Positions 33,762 through 41,405 of a stretch of 64,000 bases of DNA are shown here, piece by piece (within the stretch, counting starts at the first letter, position 1; every line of letters starts with the position of its first letter). This stretch comes from a bacterium (lineage in GTDB: Bacteria > Vulcanimicrobiota > Vulcanimicrobiia > Vulcanimicrobiales > Vulcanimicrobiaceae). The stretch covers positions 24,998-88,997 of the forward strand of contig JAGWSR010000010.1 in assembly GCA_028869385.1 (NCBI GenBank), given 5' to 3'. The notes under the pieces were generated by a model that had not been told where the DNA came from, searched no databases, and was given only the letters and a program-made list of their open reading frames with translations. A program made the position numbers and the translations under genes.

Positions 33762-33829
33762 ATCGCGAGGGCGAATCCGGCAGGCCTCTGGCCGCCCATC
33801 TTCGATGGGGCCGGATTCGCCCTCGCGAT
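33762..33829. repeat. T-shaped hairpin element, copy 1
   Basis: Perfect 20-bp arms (33762-33781 / 33810-33829, inner part GCGAATCCGGC). The 28-nt tip itself folds into two mini-hairpins, GGCC-TCT-GGCC and CCCATC-TTC-GATGGG, giving a three-way junction. CCGAATAAA words lie on both sides (33743, 33888), and AACGAAC-ACCT-GTTCGTT follows directly. A second copy in reverse orientation stands at 47871-47939. Confidence 0.85.
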
Positions 33830-33984
33830 AACGAACACCTGTTCGTTCGGCAAATAACCCAAGAATCCGACGGTTCGCCGAATAAAGCGCGCCTAGCCAG
33901 TTGCGCGCTCAGTAGCGCATATTACCATTCGGGTGCTGCCCCCGAACTAGCGTCATTGCCCCCTGACCCACAGCGTTCTTAAGA

Positions 33985-34001
33985 CGTGACAAAAGCGTGA
34001 C
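33985..34001 (+). promoter_or_regulatory. Arm-type integrase repeats, right end of element A
   Basis: CGTGACA-AAAG-CGTGAC, same word, strand and spacing as at 11145-11162. Located 61 bp inside the right attachment copy. Confidence 0.6.
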
Positions 34002-34035
34002 GAATCGCGTCTCCGTCCACAGTGCCGGAATAGAA

Positions 34036-34059
34036 AGAACCCCGATTTCTCGGGGTTCT
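34036..34059 (-). terminator. Hairpin terminator beside the A/B junction att copy
   Basis: AGAACCCCG-ATTTCT-CGGGGTTCT, perfect 9-bp stem. It was the terminator of the tRNA-Asn gene while element A was the last inserted element. Confidence 0.78.
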
Positions 34060-34062
34060 ACA

Positions 34063-34107
34063 TGGCTCCGGATGCTGGACTCGAACCAGCGACCCGCTGA
34101 TTAACAG
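34063..34107 (-). repeat. Attachment copy between elements A and B (tRNA-Asn 3' end, 45 bp)
   Basis: Perfect 45-bp match to tRNA-Asn and to 10981-11025. It serves as right end of element A and left end of element B. Past position 34107 the sequence diverges from the tRNA at once. Confidence 0.92.
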
Positions 34108-34235
34108 ATAGTCCTAGGCCATTCTCGCTGGTATCCCCACGGGGTACCAGATGACAATATTTCCCATATTTTTCAAGGGTTTTCCGCAACCATCGAATCA
34201 CCAGCCGGTACCACCATTTTGCACAAATCCGCTCT

Positions 34236-34259
34236 CAACTGTGTGCGCAACTGTGTGCG
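34236..34259 (+). promoter_or_regulatory. Arm-type integrase repeats, left end of element B
   Basis: CAACTGTGTGCG twice in immediate succession, followed by AA. The same 26 bases recur at 63674-63699 in the same orientation. The surroundings (34108-34404) hold no gene; an imperfect hairpin, TGGTATCCCC-AC-GGGGTACCA, stands at about 34130. Confidence 0.7.
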
Positions 34260-34404
34260 AACATCTGCCCAGATAGCCCCCAAGCGACCGCCCAACCGGG
34301 CAATGCAAACCAAGCGTCCCAATTTCGCCCTAGACGGCTCACCTACAGCGGTGGGCACATTGCGGAGGATCCCGACGTCCCCCGGAGCCATCCGAAATCG
34401 TGTA

Positions 34405-36270
34405 TCAGCCTGGCGGCAATGCCATCTCCGCAATGAAGCGGGAGGCCTGCTTTCTGTAGCCCATGTAGCTGGTCGGGTAGGTTACTGTCAAATCTGCCTT
34501 GCATCGCGTAATCGCAACGAAGAAACTCCTTCGCTCTTCCTGAACTGCCTGCGACGAGTCGCCTTGCTTGACGGCCTGGAAGCTCGGAAACTGCCCCTCG
34601 CTCGCGCCCAATAGATAGACACGGTCGAATTCGAGTCCCTTCGCTCCATGCACGGTCAAAAGCCTCACTCTGCCGGTTGCTGGTGGCGCCTTGGATTCCA
34701 AATCGAGGCGACGAAGGAATTCGCTTAGCGTTACCTGATCGCTTTGAAGTCCCTTGTGCGTCCTTTCGAGTGTCACCCATATTGGCTGTTCCTCATCAAA
34801 GTCCGCAGCGTACACGTCAGGCGATTGTGCCTGTTGTTCACTAATCCAGGCAAAATACAAGTCGGATAATCCCCAAAAGTCCTTACGCGCTAACAGCTTG
34901 CTCGTGATGTAGTTACACACGTCACTATATCGTTCCGATTCAATCGCACTACGGGAACGCTCGACAAAGATTTCCAGGACAGGCACGTCTGTCGCAGCCG
35001 CTTCCGCGATGATAGTGCTAGCGTCAAGAACCACTCCTGTCACCGTCGCCAGACTATCGCAAAGCGCGTCTAGGTGCCTTCGTTGGAAGCGCTGCGCTAG
35101 GCGTAAGATTGAGTGCAAGAGTACGAGCGGCGGCGAAACAAACTCGAATTGTGGGGTTGGAATCGTAGCCGGTATATCCAAGCCGTTGCATGTCACAAGC
35201 AACGAATCCAATCGTTTTCGATTTCTAGCCAAGACTGCCGTCTCATCGTATTGTTCAGCCGAAAGAGTTTGTAACTGAGATGCAATCCAAGACTCCTCGG
35301 CGGTTTCAGATGAAAACGATTTTACCGTGATCGATCCTCTTCGATCAATCGCCGATTCAAAGACCGGTGTAACAAATCGTGAGGGATTATGCGCAATCAG
35401 GCAGCTAGCCGCGCGAATTATAGCGTCTGGGCAACGAAAGCTCGTCGGGAGAACCGTAGTCTGCGCGTTAAAGACTTTTGTTGCCTCAGCAAGGCGTCCA
35501 ACTGATGCACCGTTCCATTGGTATATCACTTGATCCTGATCTGCCAGCAGTAGCAGGCCAGACGCCCGGTCTTTGCAGATCGCCTCAAGGAGCCGGAACT
35601 GCGCATCATTCGTGTCCTGAAACTCGTCTACACAAATATACTTGTACGTGCGCCGGATCTGTTTCGCTACACCCGGCGTTTCGGCTAAGAGTTTATTCGC
35701 AAGGTATACGAGGAGGGCAAAATCCAGTTCGCCCTTCGCAACCGAGGTGCATACGTACTGCTCAAGAATCTCCGCAACGGTCTCAGCGTCGATCGATGAG
35801 TCGATGAAGTTAGAGACGGTGCCTTTAGTCGCGCCGCGCTCCAGGAGGCGACCGATCAGCGGCAAGTAGTCGACGTTCTCGTCAAGGGTACGGCCTGCCG
35901 CGGCTACCGCCTCGGAATAAATCTCTCTTCGGTCGGCACCTTCATTTGAAATATTGAAGTCCGGCTGCAACTCGAGATGAGTCCCGTGCTGCTGAAGAAT
36001 ACTGGCCGCAAATGAATGAAATGTTCCGATGCGGACGCGCTGCAAGTCATCGCGCGTAAGGTCTTCGAGTCGAGAACGAAGATTTGCGGCTGCCACGTTT
36101 GTGAATGTGATCGCGAGGACGCGATTGTAAGGAGATTCACTTAATACGCGCTCGATACGAGCACGCAATACCGTCGTCTTTCCGGCACCGGGTCCTGCCA
36201 CGACGAGGAGCGGCGTTTCATCGGCCTCGACGATCGCCTTCTGGCTGGCATTCAAGACATACTCGGTCAC
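34405..36270 (-). CDS. gajB: GajB, UvrD-like helicase of Gabija
   Basis: 621 aa. UvrD/Rep superfamily 1A motifs: Walker A VVAGPGAGKTT (about 23-33), ITFTNVAAANLRSRL, IGTFHSF, Walker B VDEFQDTN, LLADQDQVIYQWNGA, TVHGAKGLEFDRVYL and FFVAITRCK. The gene overlaps the end of the OLD-type nuclease gene by four bases (ATGA), the standard gajA-gajB order. In Gabija, GajB joins a GajA tetramer and activates it on phage DNA ends. It is the last gene of a long leftward defence block, ending 300 bases before the attachment copy. Confidence 0.93.
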   Translation of the reverse strand: MTEYVLNASQKAIVEADETPLLVVAGPGAGKTTVLRARIERVLSESPYNRVLAITFTNVAAANLRSRLEDLTRDDLQRVRIGTFHSFAASILQQHGTHLELQPDFNISNEGADRREIYSEAVAAAGRTLDENVDYLPLIGRLLERGATKGTVSNFIDSSIDAETVAEILEQYVCTSVAKGELDFALLVYLANKLLAETPGVAKQIRRTYKYICVDEFQDTNDAQFRLLEAICKDRASGLLLLADQDQVIYQWNGASVGRLAEATKVFNAQTTVLPTSFRCPDAIIRAASCLIAHNPSRFVTPVFESAIDRRGSITVKSFSSETAEESWIASQLQTLSAEQYDETAVLARNRKRLDSLLVTCNGLDIPATIPTPQFEFVSPPLVLLHSILRLAQRFQRRHLDALCDSLATVTGVVLDASTIIAEAAATDVPVLEIFVERSRSAIESERYSDVCNYITSKLLARKDFWGLSDLYFAWISEQQAQSPDVYAADFDEEQPIWVTLERTHKGLQSDQVTLSEFLRRLDLESKAPPATGRVRLLTVHGAKGLEFDRVYLLGASEGQFPSFQAVKQGDSSQAVQEERRSFFVAITRCKADLTVTYPTSYMGYRKQASRFIAEMALPPG

Positions 36271-37946
36271 TTGCAGATTTCTTTGACGAAAGATAAAAGC
36301 TCACCGGGCACCAGCAGCGGGTTGCTTTCGATTTCCGCAGCGACGGAAAGAGCTAACTCGGCTTTTCTTTTCTTACTCTTCTCGGCGACCTCCGCGTAAT
36401 ACGCCTCGGTTCCCGGCGTTGATGTCACGGGATTTTGAGCTGGGCACGCAGCAAGATAGGTCTGCAAGAAGCCGTTCTTGCAGAGGAACACCTCAAGGTT
36501 CTTGTCCGGAAGATTGTAAATGTGGTCCGCATCGGGTCGTCCGTTTAGCTGGGCCCGTGCGGCGCTCGCGTACTTTATCCCGTCACCGTCGCCATCGGCG
36601 AAAAGCTTCCACGAGATTCCAAGCTGGTCGGCAATCTTGATGCATCCGCCGGGACCGCCGTGCTGGGCGATTTCAACCAACCTCACGCCGGCGCCTAACA
36701 GATCGCAGCCGACAATGCGTGCGATCTCTGGTAGAATCGCTATATCTGAACGTCCCTCCAGGAGAATCCATTTGCGCGCAAACAGCAGTTCGCCGCGTGT
36801 GGCGCGTATCTGATAATTTATGTTGCGCAATTCCTTGTCAGTAAAGGCATTTACGTCTACCTGACTACATTTCATGGCTTTACCGTCCCACCATAGCCTT
36901 CGCAGAGCGACTAGGGGAACCTCGCTGAGAAAATCTCCGGAATGGCTGGTCACAATGGTTTGCCCTGCGATGCCTCTCAGCCGCTCCCACAATGAGCGAA
37001 CCGCCGTGGGATGTAGATGAACCTCGGGCTCCTCTACGGTAACGATAGGCCTGCTTAACGGATCGTTGCGGCTTTCAAGCTTCGCGGCGATGTAAGCGCG
37101 AAAAAGAGAGAGCACGGAAAGGCTTTGCGTTCCCGACCCGTGCTTATCGACTGGAAACGATACGCCGGACGGAGTCTGAAACGACACCTGTGTGTTAGCA
37201 AGTAGATCCGAAATGCGCGATGGTACCGCCTCGATGCTTGCGGACTCATCCATCGGTTGCACCACTCGGTTGCCCTCGTTTAGGCTCCGCTTAAGTACGT
37301 CGAATGCGCCATGTGAGCCGAGAACCTGCTCATTAATATTGTCAAGGGATGCCGTTATTTCTTTTCTAACGTCTTCATCGAATGTCGGATCCGTGATAAA
37401 TGGTCCAAAGAACGTCGATCTCTTACTGAACTCGCGGGAGACGTCTCGAAGCGCAGACAAGGCAAAGAAAGGGCGCAGTTTCTGGAAGGTCGTAAGCGCG
37501 GCAAAGTGCTTCTTGAGCGGTGCACCTCCAGCGTCGAGAAAATTCCAGTCGTATACTTCATCTCGCCCGGAGCCTGGCGCCGTGCTGGTCACTTGAAGCA
37601 CCACCGATTGGAGACTAGTACCTTTAACCTGGTTTATCACTTCACCCAGCTGCGAGACTATCTCCTCGGGCCATTCGTCCTCTTCGCGCTCTTGAAATGT
37701 TGCGGTAAGCTGAATCGGCCCCGCATCGCCAGCCATCGAGGTAGCGCCTGACAGATGGTAGTCGTTGAGATCGAATGCGCCCTGCCGAATGGTCCGATTA
37801 ATTCGAAGCGCCGAATATAACGCATCGAGAACGTTGGTTTTCCCCGCATTGTTCTCGCCTATCAGAACGGTACATTCCGGCTCAAAAACAATCGTAACGT
37901 CAACGTAGTTACGATAGGCGCAAATGCGAAGCGAATATAGGAGCAC
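36267..37946 (-). CDS. gajA: GajA, OLD-family ATPase-TOPRIM nuclease of Gabija
   Basis: 559 aa. N-terminal ABC/SMC-like ATPase: Walker A GENNAGKT (30-37), signature-like KHGSGTQSLSVLSLF (268-282), Walker B PIVTVEEPEVHLHP (300-313), H-loop VTSHSGDF. C-terminal TOPRIM: WILLEGRSD (E397) and LFADGDGDG (D451, D453). Size and order match GajA, a sequence-dependent DNA-nicking enzyme held inactive by nucleotides until phage replication depletes them. Separated by 126 bases from the DUF499 gene upstream on the same strand, so Gabija may be driven from the same promoter or from one in this gap. Confidence 0.93.
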   Translation of the reverse strand: MLLYSLRICAYRNYVDVTIVFEPECTVLIGENNAGKTNVLDALYSALRINRTIRQGAFDLNDYHLSGATSMAGDAGPIQLTATFQEREEDEWPEEIVSQLGEVINQVKGTSLQSVVLQVTSTAPGSGRDEVYDWNFLDAGGAPLKKHFAALTTFQKLRPFFALSALRDVSREFSKRSTFFGPFITDPTFDEDVRKEITASLDNINEQVLGSHGAFDVLKRSLNEGNRVVQPMDESASIEAVPSRISDLLANTQVSFQTPSGVSFPVDKHGSGTQSLSVLSLFRAYIAAKLESRNDPLSRPIVTVEEPEVHLHPTAVRSLWERLRGIAGQTIVTSHSGDFLSEVPLVALRRLWWDGKAMKCSQVDVNAFTDKELRNINYQIRATRGELLFARKWILLEGRSDIAILPEIARIVGCDLLGAGVRLVEIAQHGGPGGCIKIADQLGISWKLFADGDGDGIKYASAARAQLNGRPDADHIYNLPDKNLEVFLCKNGFLQTYLAACPAQNPVTSTPGTEAYYAEVAEKSKKRKAELALSVAAEIESNPLLVPGELLSFVKEICK

Positions 37947-38072
37947 TCCAATACCCCGTCTACGGCACCATTGTGGCTTCGTGACCGCTGCCGTCGAAGG
38001 GCCTGGGCGATCTGGTCATACGCTCTCGACCCAGTATCTTGCTCTTGAACAAACAGTCTTTCCCCTCGTTCT

Positions 38073-41000
38073 TCATTGATTGAACTCCGGGTCGGGGAAT
38101 TGATGCGCGGCGGCGTTCTTACGAAGACGGTCTTCGAGTTGGGCGTTGATTCCGTTCGAGATGTCTGCCTTAACCTCGATGTTGACTTCTACACTCGCCC
38201 CGCCGATCGACGCCAGATGCGCAACGATATCGTTCGCGAGCTGCGTGGCAACTCGCGGGAGTTTCGTCACATCGTCCGCTTTCACGCGAAGGAAGAAATG
38301 CTTGGGTGGGCCGCTCGCCTGCGGTTGCTCAACGGCGACGCAGATTGTTCCGGTGTCCCCGCCACCGGGGGCCCCATTGCCGCCAGAACCCATAACCAAA
38401 GCAGCCGTCGCAGCCTGCTCAGCTTCAAGCTGCGCGCTCGCGACATCCGCTCGTACGAGTAAGCCGTTCGTCATGTCGATAGCGACAAGCGCTGCATCCG
38501 GCCCGGCAACGAGACCCACAAAGCGCTTACGGGCGTCGTCGTAGTTCTCCGCGTACGCGAACGTATCGGTGTCCCAGGTGAGGCGCACGAGGCCACCCTG
38601 AATGCCGTCGCGTAGCGCCCCCTCGTTCTTGAGCCGTCGCATATATGGGTACTGCGCGAACATATCAAAGAGACGACCGATTTGGATCGAACCGTTCTCT
38701 CCCCAGATGCCTCGCGAATCGAGATCACTGCGGAGATTCGTCCCGCCGAGCGTTGGATTTAGCAGGCCATCACGCCGGAGCTTCTCGGAGGTCGCGAGCG
38801 CGGGCGAATCTCCGCCATCGATCTTGTGCTCGTCTAGCTCGATCGGCGATCCCGGCGTCACGTTCTGTGTCGGAACCAGCGCGTGACACCAGCACTGATT
38901 CAGTGCCCGGACCGCATCGCCGTCGCACTGAGCAGCTTTCTGCCGCGCCATCTCCTGCTGAGACGGAGTCAGTTCATACTGCTGCTGATTGTCAGCAATC
39001 TTCTTCCAGGCCAATGCTTGGCGAATCGAAAGCTCGAGTTGCTCCAAGCGGCTCTCGTCGGGGGCAAGGTAAACGAGGGCGTTCTTAAAAACCCGGTTGC
39101 CCTCGCCGATCTTCAGCGTGCATTCCAAGGAGAACTTTAGTGCCTCCGTGGACTGCTGGCGCGCCTTGTGCGTGTAGTTCGGCCCAAGCACCACCAGCCG
39201 CGCGTTCCGCTCCTCTGGGACTTCGCCGCTATTAGCCGGCGCGGTGTGTACGCGGACAAAATCGCCGCGCTCGTTTTGGAATCGCTGGAGACGGCGAACA
39301 ATCTCTTCGTGAATCTCATAGCGCTCATACGCGCTGGCCTCGTCCTGAGCCCGGCGATTGAGATTTGGCGACAGTTGAAACCAATACCGTACGTCGTCCG
39401 TCGTAAGATGAGTTGCCTCGTCGATCAAACGGCGCGTCGCGTTGTCAAACGCGCTGAGATTGTCGTCAGGAAACGCACAAGCCAGTCGAATGGAGCGCGC
39501 GTCGATACCGGCGTTGCGAACCTCGCCCCGGCCTTCGGCGTTCTGGGGAGCTGTTGCTAAGAAGATCGCCCGCGCCACGCGGCGAGCGGCGCTATAGCGC
39601 CCGAGATTCGCGTGTTGCTCGTCGATGCGCGCCGCACGCGAGTCTTTTCCGATCACGTCGCGGGCCAGCACCGCACGCCACGGGTCTCCCAGATAACGCA
39701 CGAGGTCGCCGACGACGTTCTGATCTTCGATCGGAAGGAGGCCAGGCATAATGAGCGGGTGGCGATCACCTGCTGCCCACAAGCAATGGATGACAGCTGC
39801 CATCAAACGCAGGACGCCACGCGTGCGCTGGAACTGCTCCAGGCTACCCCATTCATTGTAGAGCCGCTCAAAGAGCTCCGGATGAATCGGGTAACATTCG
39901 GCGAGCTTCTGCTTGTACTCGGGTTTGCTCGCAAACGTTGGGAACAGCGATTCCTTATCGCGGTAGTACTTGTGGAGCCGATCTACCGCCTTGTCGCGAA
40001 GCTTCGCCTTGTCCGGTTCGATGTTCTCAAACAAGCGGCGCCGCACGATTGCATAGCTCTCTCCCGCATCCGCTGGCTGCCAGTTCGACTGCTTGCGAGC
40101 CAGCACGTTGCGTAGACGTCGCAGCGCCTCGCGACCACGAATACCCCCGACCTCAATATCACTTCCTTCCCGATTATCTTCACTGACGGGAAGGCTAACG
40201 ACAAGCAGAGCGCCTTTCGCAGCGGTCACCGACTCCGTAAGAGCCTGCGCGAACGTGAACTGCGTCGCAAACGAGCCACCGCAGAGTGCTGCATCGTCAA
40301 GCAACTGCCTCGCATAGGCGACCCATTCGTCAACCAAGATAAGGCACGGCGAGTAGCGCTTTAGCAGATCATCGAGCGCCGCACCTGGGCTCGTTGAGGT
40401 GCGATCCGCCTCGGCAACAATCGCGTAACCCTCGGGACCGCCAAGTTGATAGGCAAGTTCGCCCCAGAGCGTATTGACGACCGTACCGTCACCCTTAACG
40501 CTCGGCTGTCCGGCCATGAGCTTTGTACCGACGAGCACGGCCCGATGCGCCTTTGGAACCTCGCTGACTCCGATGCCAGCGAGAAGTTCGGGAATGCCGA
40601 GCAGCTTTTTCTTATCGGGAGCGCCGACAAGGTGGAATAACGAAAGGAGCGCATGCGTCTTCCCTCCGCCAAAACTGGTCTGCAGCTCCACGATCGGATC
40701 ACCGCCGTTATTGGACAGGCGATTCGCAGCGTTTTCGATGAGCGTGCGCAGTCCCGAGGTAAGATACGTCCGAGCAAAAAACTGCTCAGGGTCAGCATAC
40801 TCTTCGCTCGCCTCCCCCGCCCAGACCTGATATAGATCAGCCGCAAACTCGGCGTTGACGAAACGCCGTGACTGCACGTCCGGGTGCGGCACGATGACCT
40901 CGCGCCATGGTACAAGTGCTCGTTCTTCGACCGGCGCCTGGATCAGCTTCGGTGGTTCGACCTTTGCGACGGTACCATAACGAGCTTGGCCAACCTCTTC

Positions 41001-41405
41001 CTTAGCCTTACGAACCGCCTGAGCTTCAGTTCCAGCACCAATGGAGTTCAACAACGTCTCGATCTCATCGAGAGCACCAATCGCTCGGTCAAGCGTAATT
41101 TCGTTCTGGTGCGCGTGGTCGTTACGGATGTCTCGTATGTGAAGGATTAGCTTCTTTTCAGATCGACCGAGGCTTTGCCCAAAAACTTCGTCCCAATTGT
41201 CGAGTAGGATGCTGCAGAGGGCTGTAATATCGAATCGTGGGTTGCCGCTCCGATCCGTTGCAAAGGGACTGCCGTCGCGAAGGCTCTGCTTCGCACGCTG
41301 CAACCAACCCGTACGGTATGCAGCTTCGAGGTGCTGCGCTACATATGGGTTCAGGCCCGCGCGTAGCGCCTCAAGCGCGGTATCGATTTTCTCCCGAATG
41401 TTCAC
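38073..41405 (-). CDS. HEPN-DUF499 AAA+ ATPase
   Basis: 1110 aa. Residues about 1-125 form a Swt1-type HEPN domain with HIRDIRNDHAHQNE, containing the RNase-type R-x4-H motif (R94, H99). The DUF499 ATPase follows: Walker A TSFGGGKTHALLSLFH (about 243-258) and Walker B-like LILVDEWVAYARQL, then a long helical region (YPIHPELFERLYNEWGSLEQFQRTRGVLRLMA) typical of DUF499. DUF499 proteins occur with DUF1156 methyltransferases and large helicases in predicted defence loci. The gene is coupled by ATGA to the DUF1156 gene. The HEPN head may be a toxin or an RNA-binding sensor unleashed on infection; this is inference. Confidence 0.88.
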   Translation of the reverse strand: MNIREKIDTALEALRAGLNPYVAQHLEAAYRTGWLQRAKQSLRDGSPFATDRSGNPRFDITALCSILLDNWDEVFGQSLGRSEKKLILHIRDIRNDHAHQNEITLDRAIGALDEIETLLNSIGAGTEAQAVRKAKEEVGQARYGTVAKVEPPKLIQAPVEERALVPWREVIVPHPDVQSRRFVNAEFAADLYQVWAGEASEEYADPEQFFARTYLTSGLRTLIENAANRLSNNGGDPIVELQTSFGGGKTHALLSLFHLVGAPDKKKLLGIPELLAGIGVSEVPKAHRAVLVGTKLMAGQPSVKGDGTVVNTLWGELAYQLGGPEGYAIVAEADRTSTSPGAALDDLLKRYSPCLILVDEWVAYARQLLDDAALCGGSFATQFTFAQALTESVTAAKGALLVVSLPVSEDNREGSDIEVGGIRGREALRRLRNVLARKQSNWQPADAGESYAIVRRRLFENIEPDKAKLRDKAVDRLHKYYRDKESLFPTFASKPEYKQKLAECYPIHPELFERLYNEWGSLEQFQRTRGVLRLMAAVIHCLWAAGDRHPLIMPGLLPIEDQNVVGDLVRYLGDPWRAVLARDVIGKDSRAARIDEQHANLGRYSAARRVARAIFLATAPQNAEGRGEVRNAGIDARSIRLACAFPDDNLSAFDNATRRLIDEATHLTTDDVRYWFQLSPNLNRRAQDEASAYERYEIHEEIVRRLQRFQNERGDFVRVHTAPANSGEVPEERNARLVVLGPNYTHKARQQSTEALKFSLECTLKIGEGNRVFKNALVYLAPDESRLEQLELSIRQALAWKKIADNQQQYELTPSQQEMARQKAAQCDGDAVRALNQCWCHALVPTQNVTPGSPIELDEHKIDGGDSPALATSEKLRRDGLLNPTLGGTNLRSDLDSRGIWGENGSIQIGRLFDMFAQYPYMRRLKNEGALRDGIQGGLVRLTWDTDTFAYAENYDDARKRFVGLVAGPDAALVAIDMTNGLLVRADVASAQLEAEQAATAALVMGSGGNGAPGGGDTGTICVAVEQPQASGPPKHFFLRVKADDVTKLPRVATQLANDIVAHLASIGGASVEVNIEVKADISNGINAQLEDRLRKNAAAHQFPDPEFNQ

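Larger units (their letters stand above)
10981..34062. mobile_element. Element A: tRNA-Asn-targeting integrative island, about 23 kb
   Basis: Bounded by 45-bp perfect direct repeats of the tRNA-Asn 3' end (10981-11025 and 34063-34107). Inside are an integrase (13512-14669) close to and pointing at the left end, paired arm-type repeats at both ends, several XRE/excisionase-like regulators and cargo genes. No relaxase, coupling protein or secretion gene is seen, so it is not self-mobile by conjugation. A second recombination module (27806-30674) lies near its right side and may be a nested or decayed element. Confidence 0.85.
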
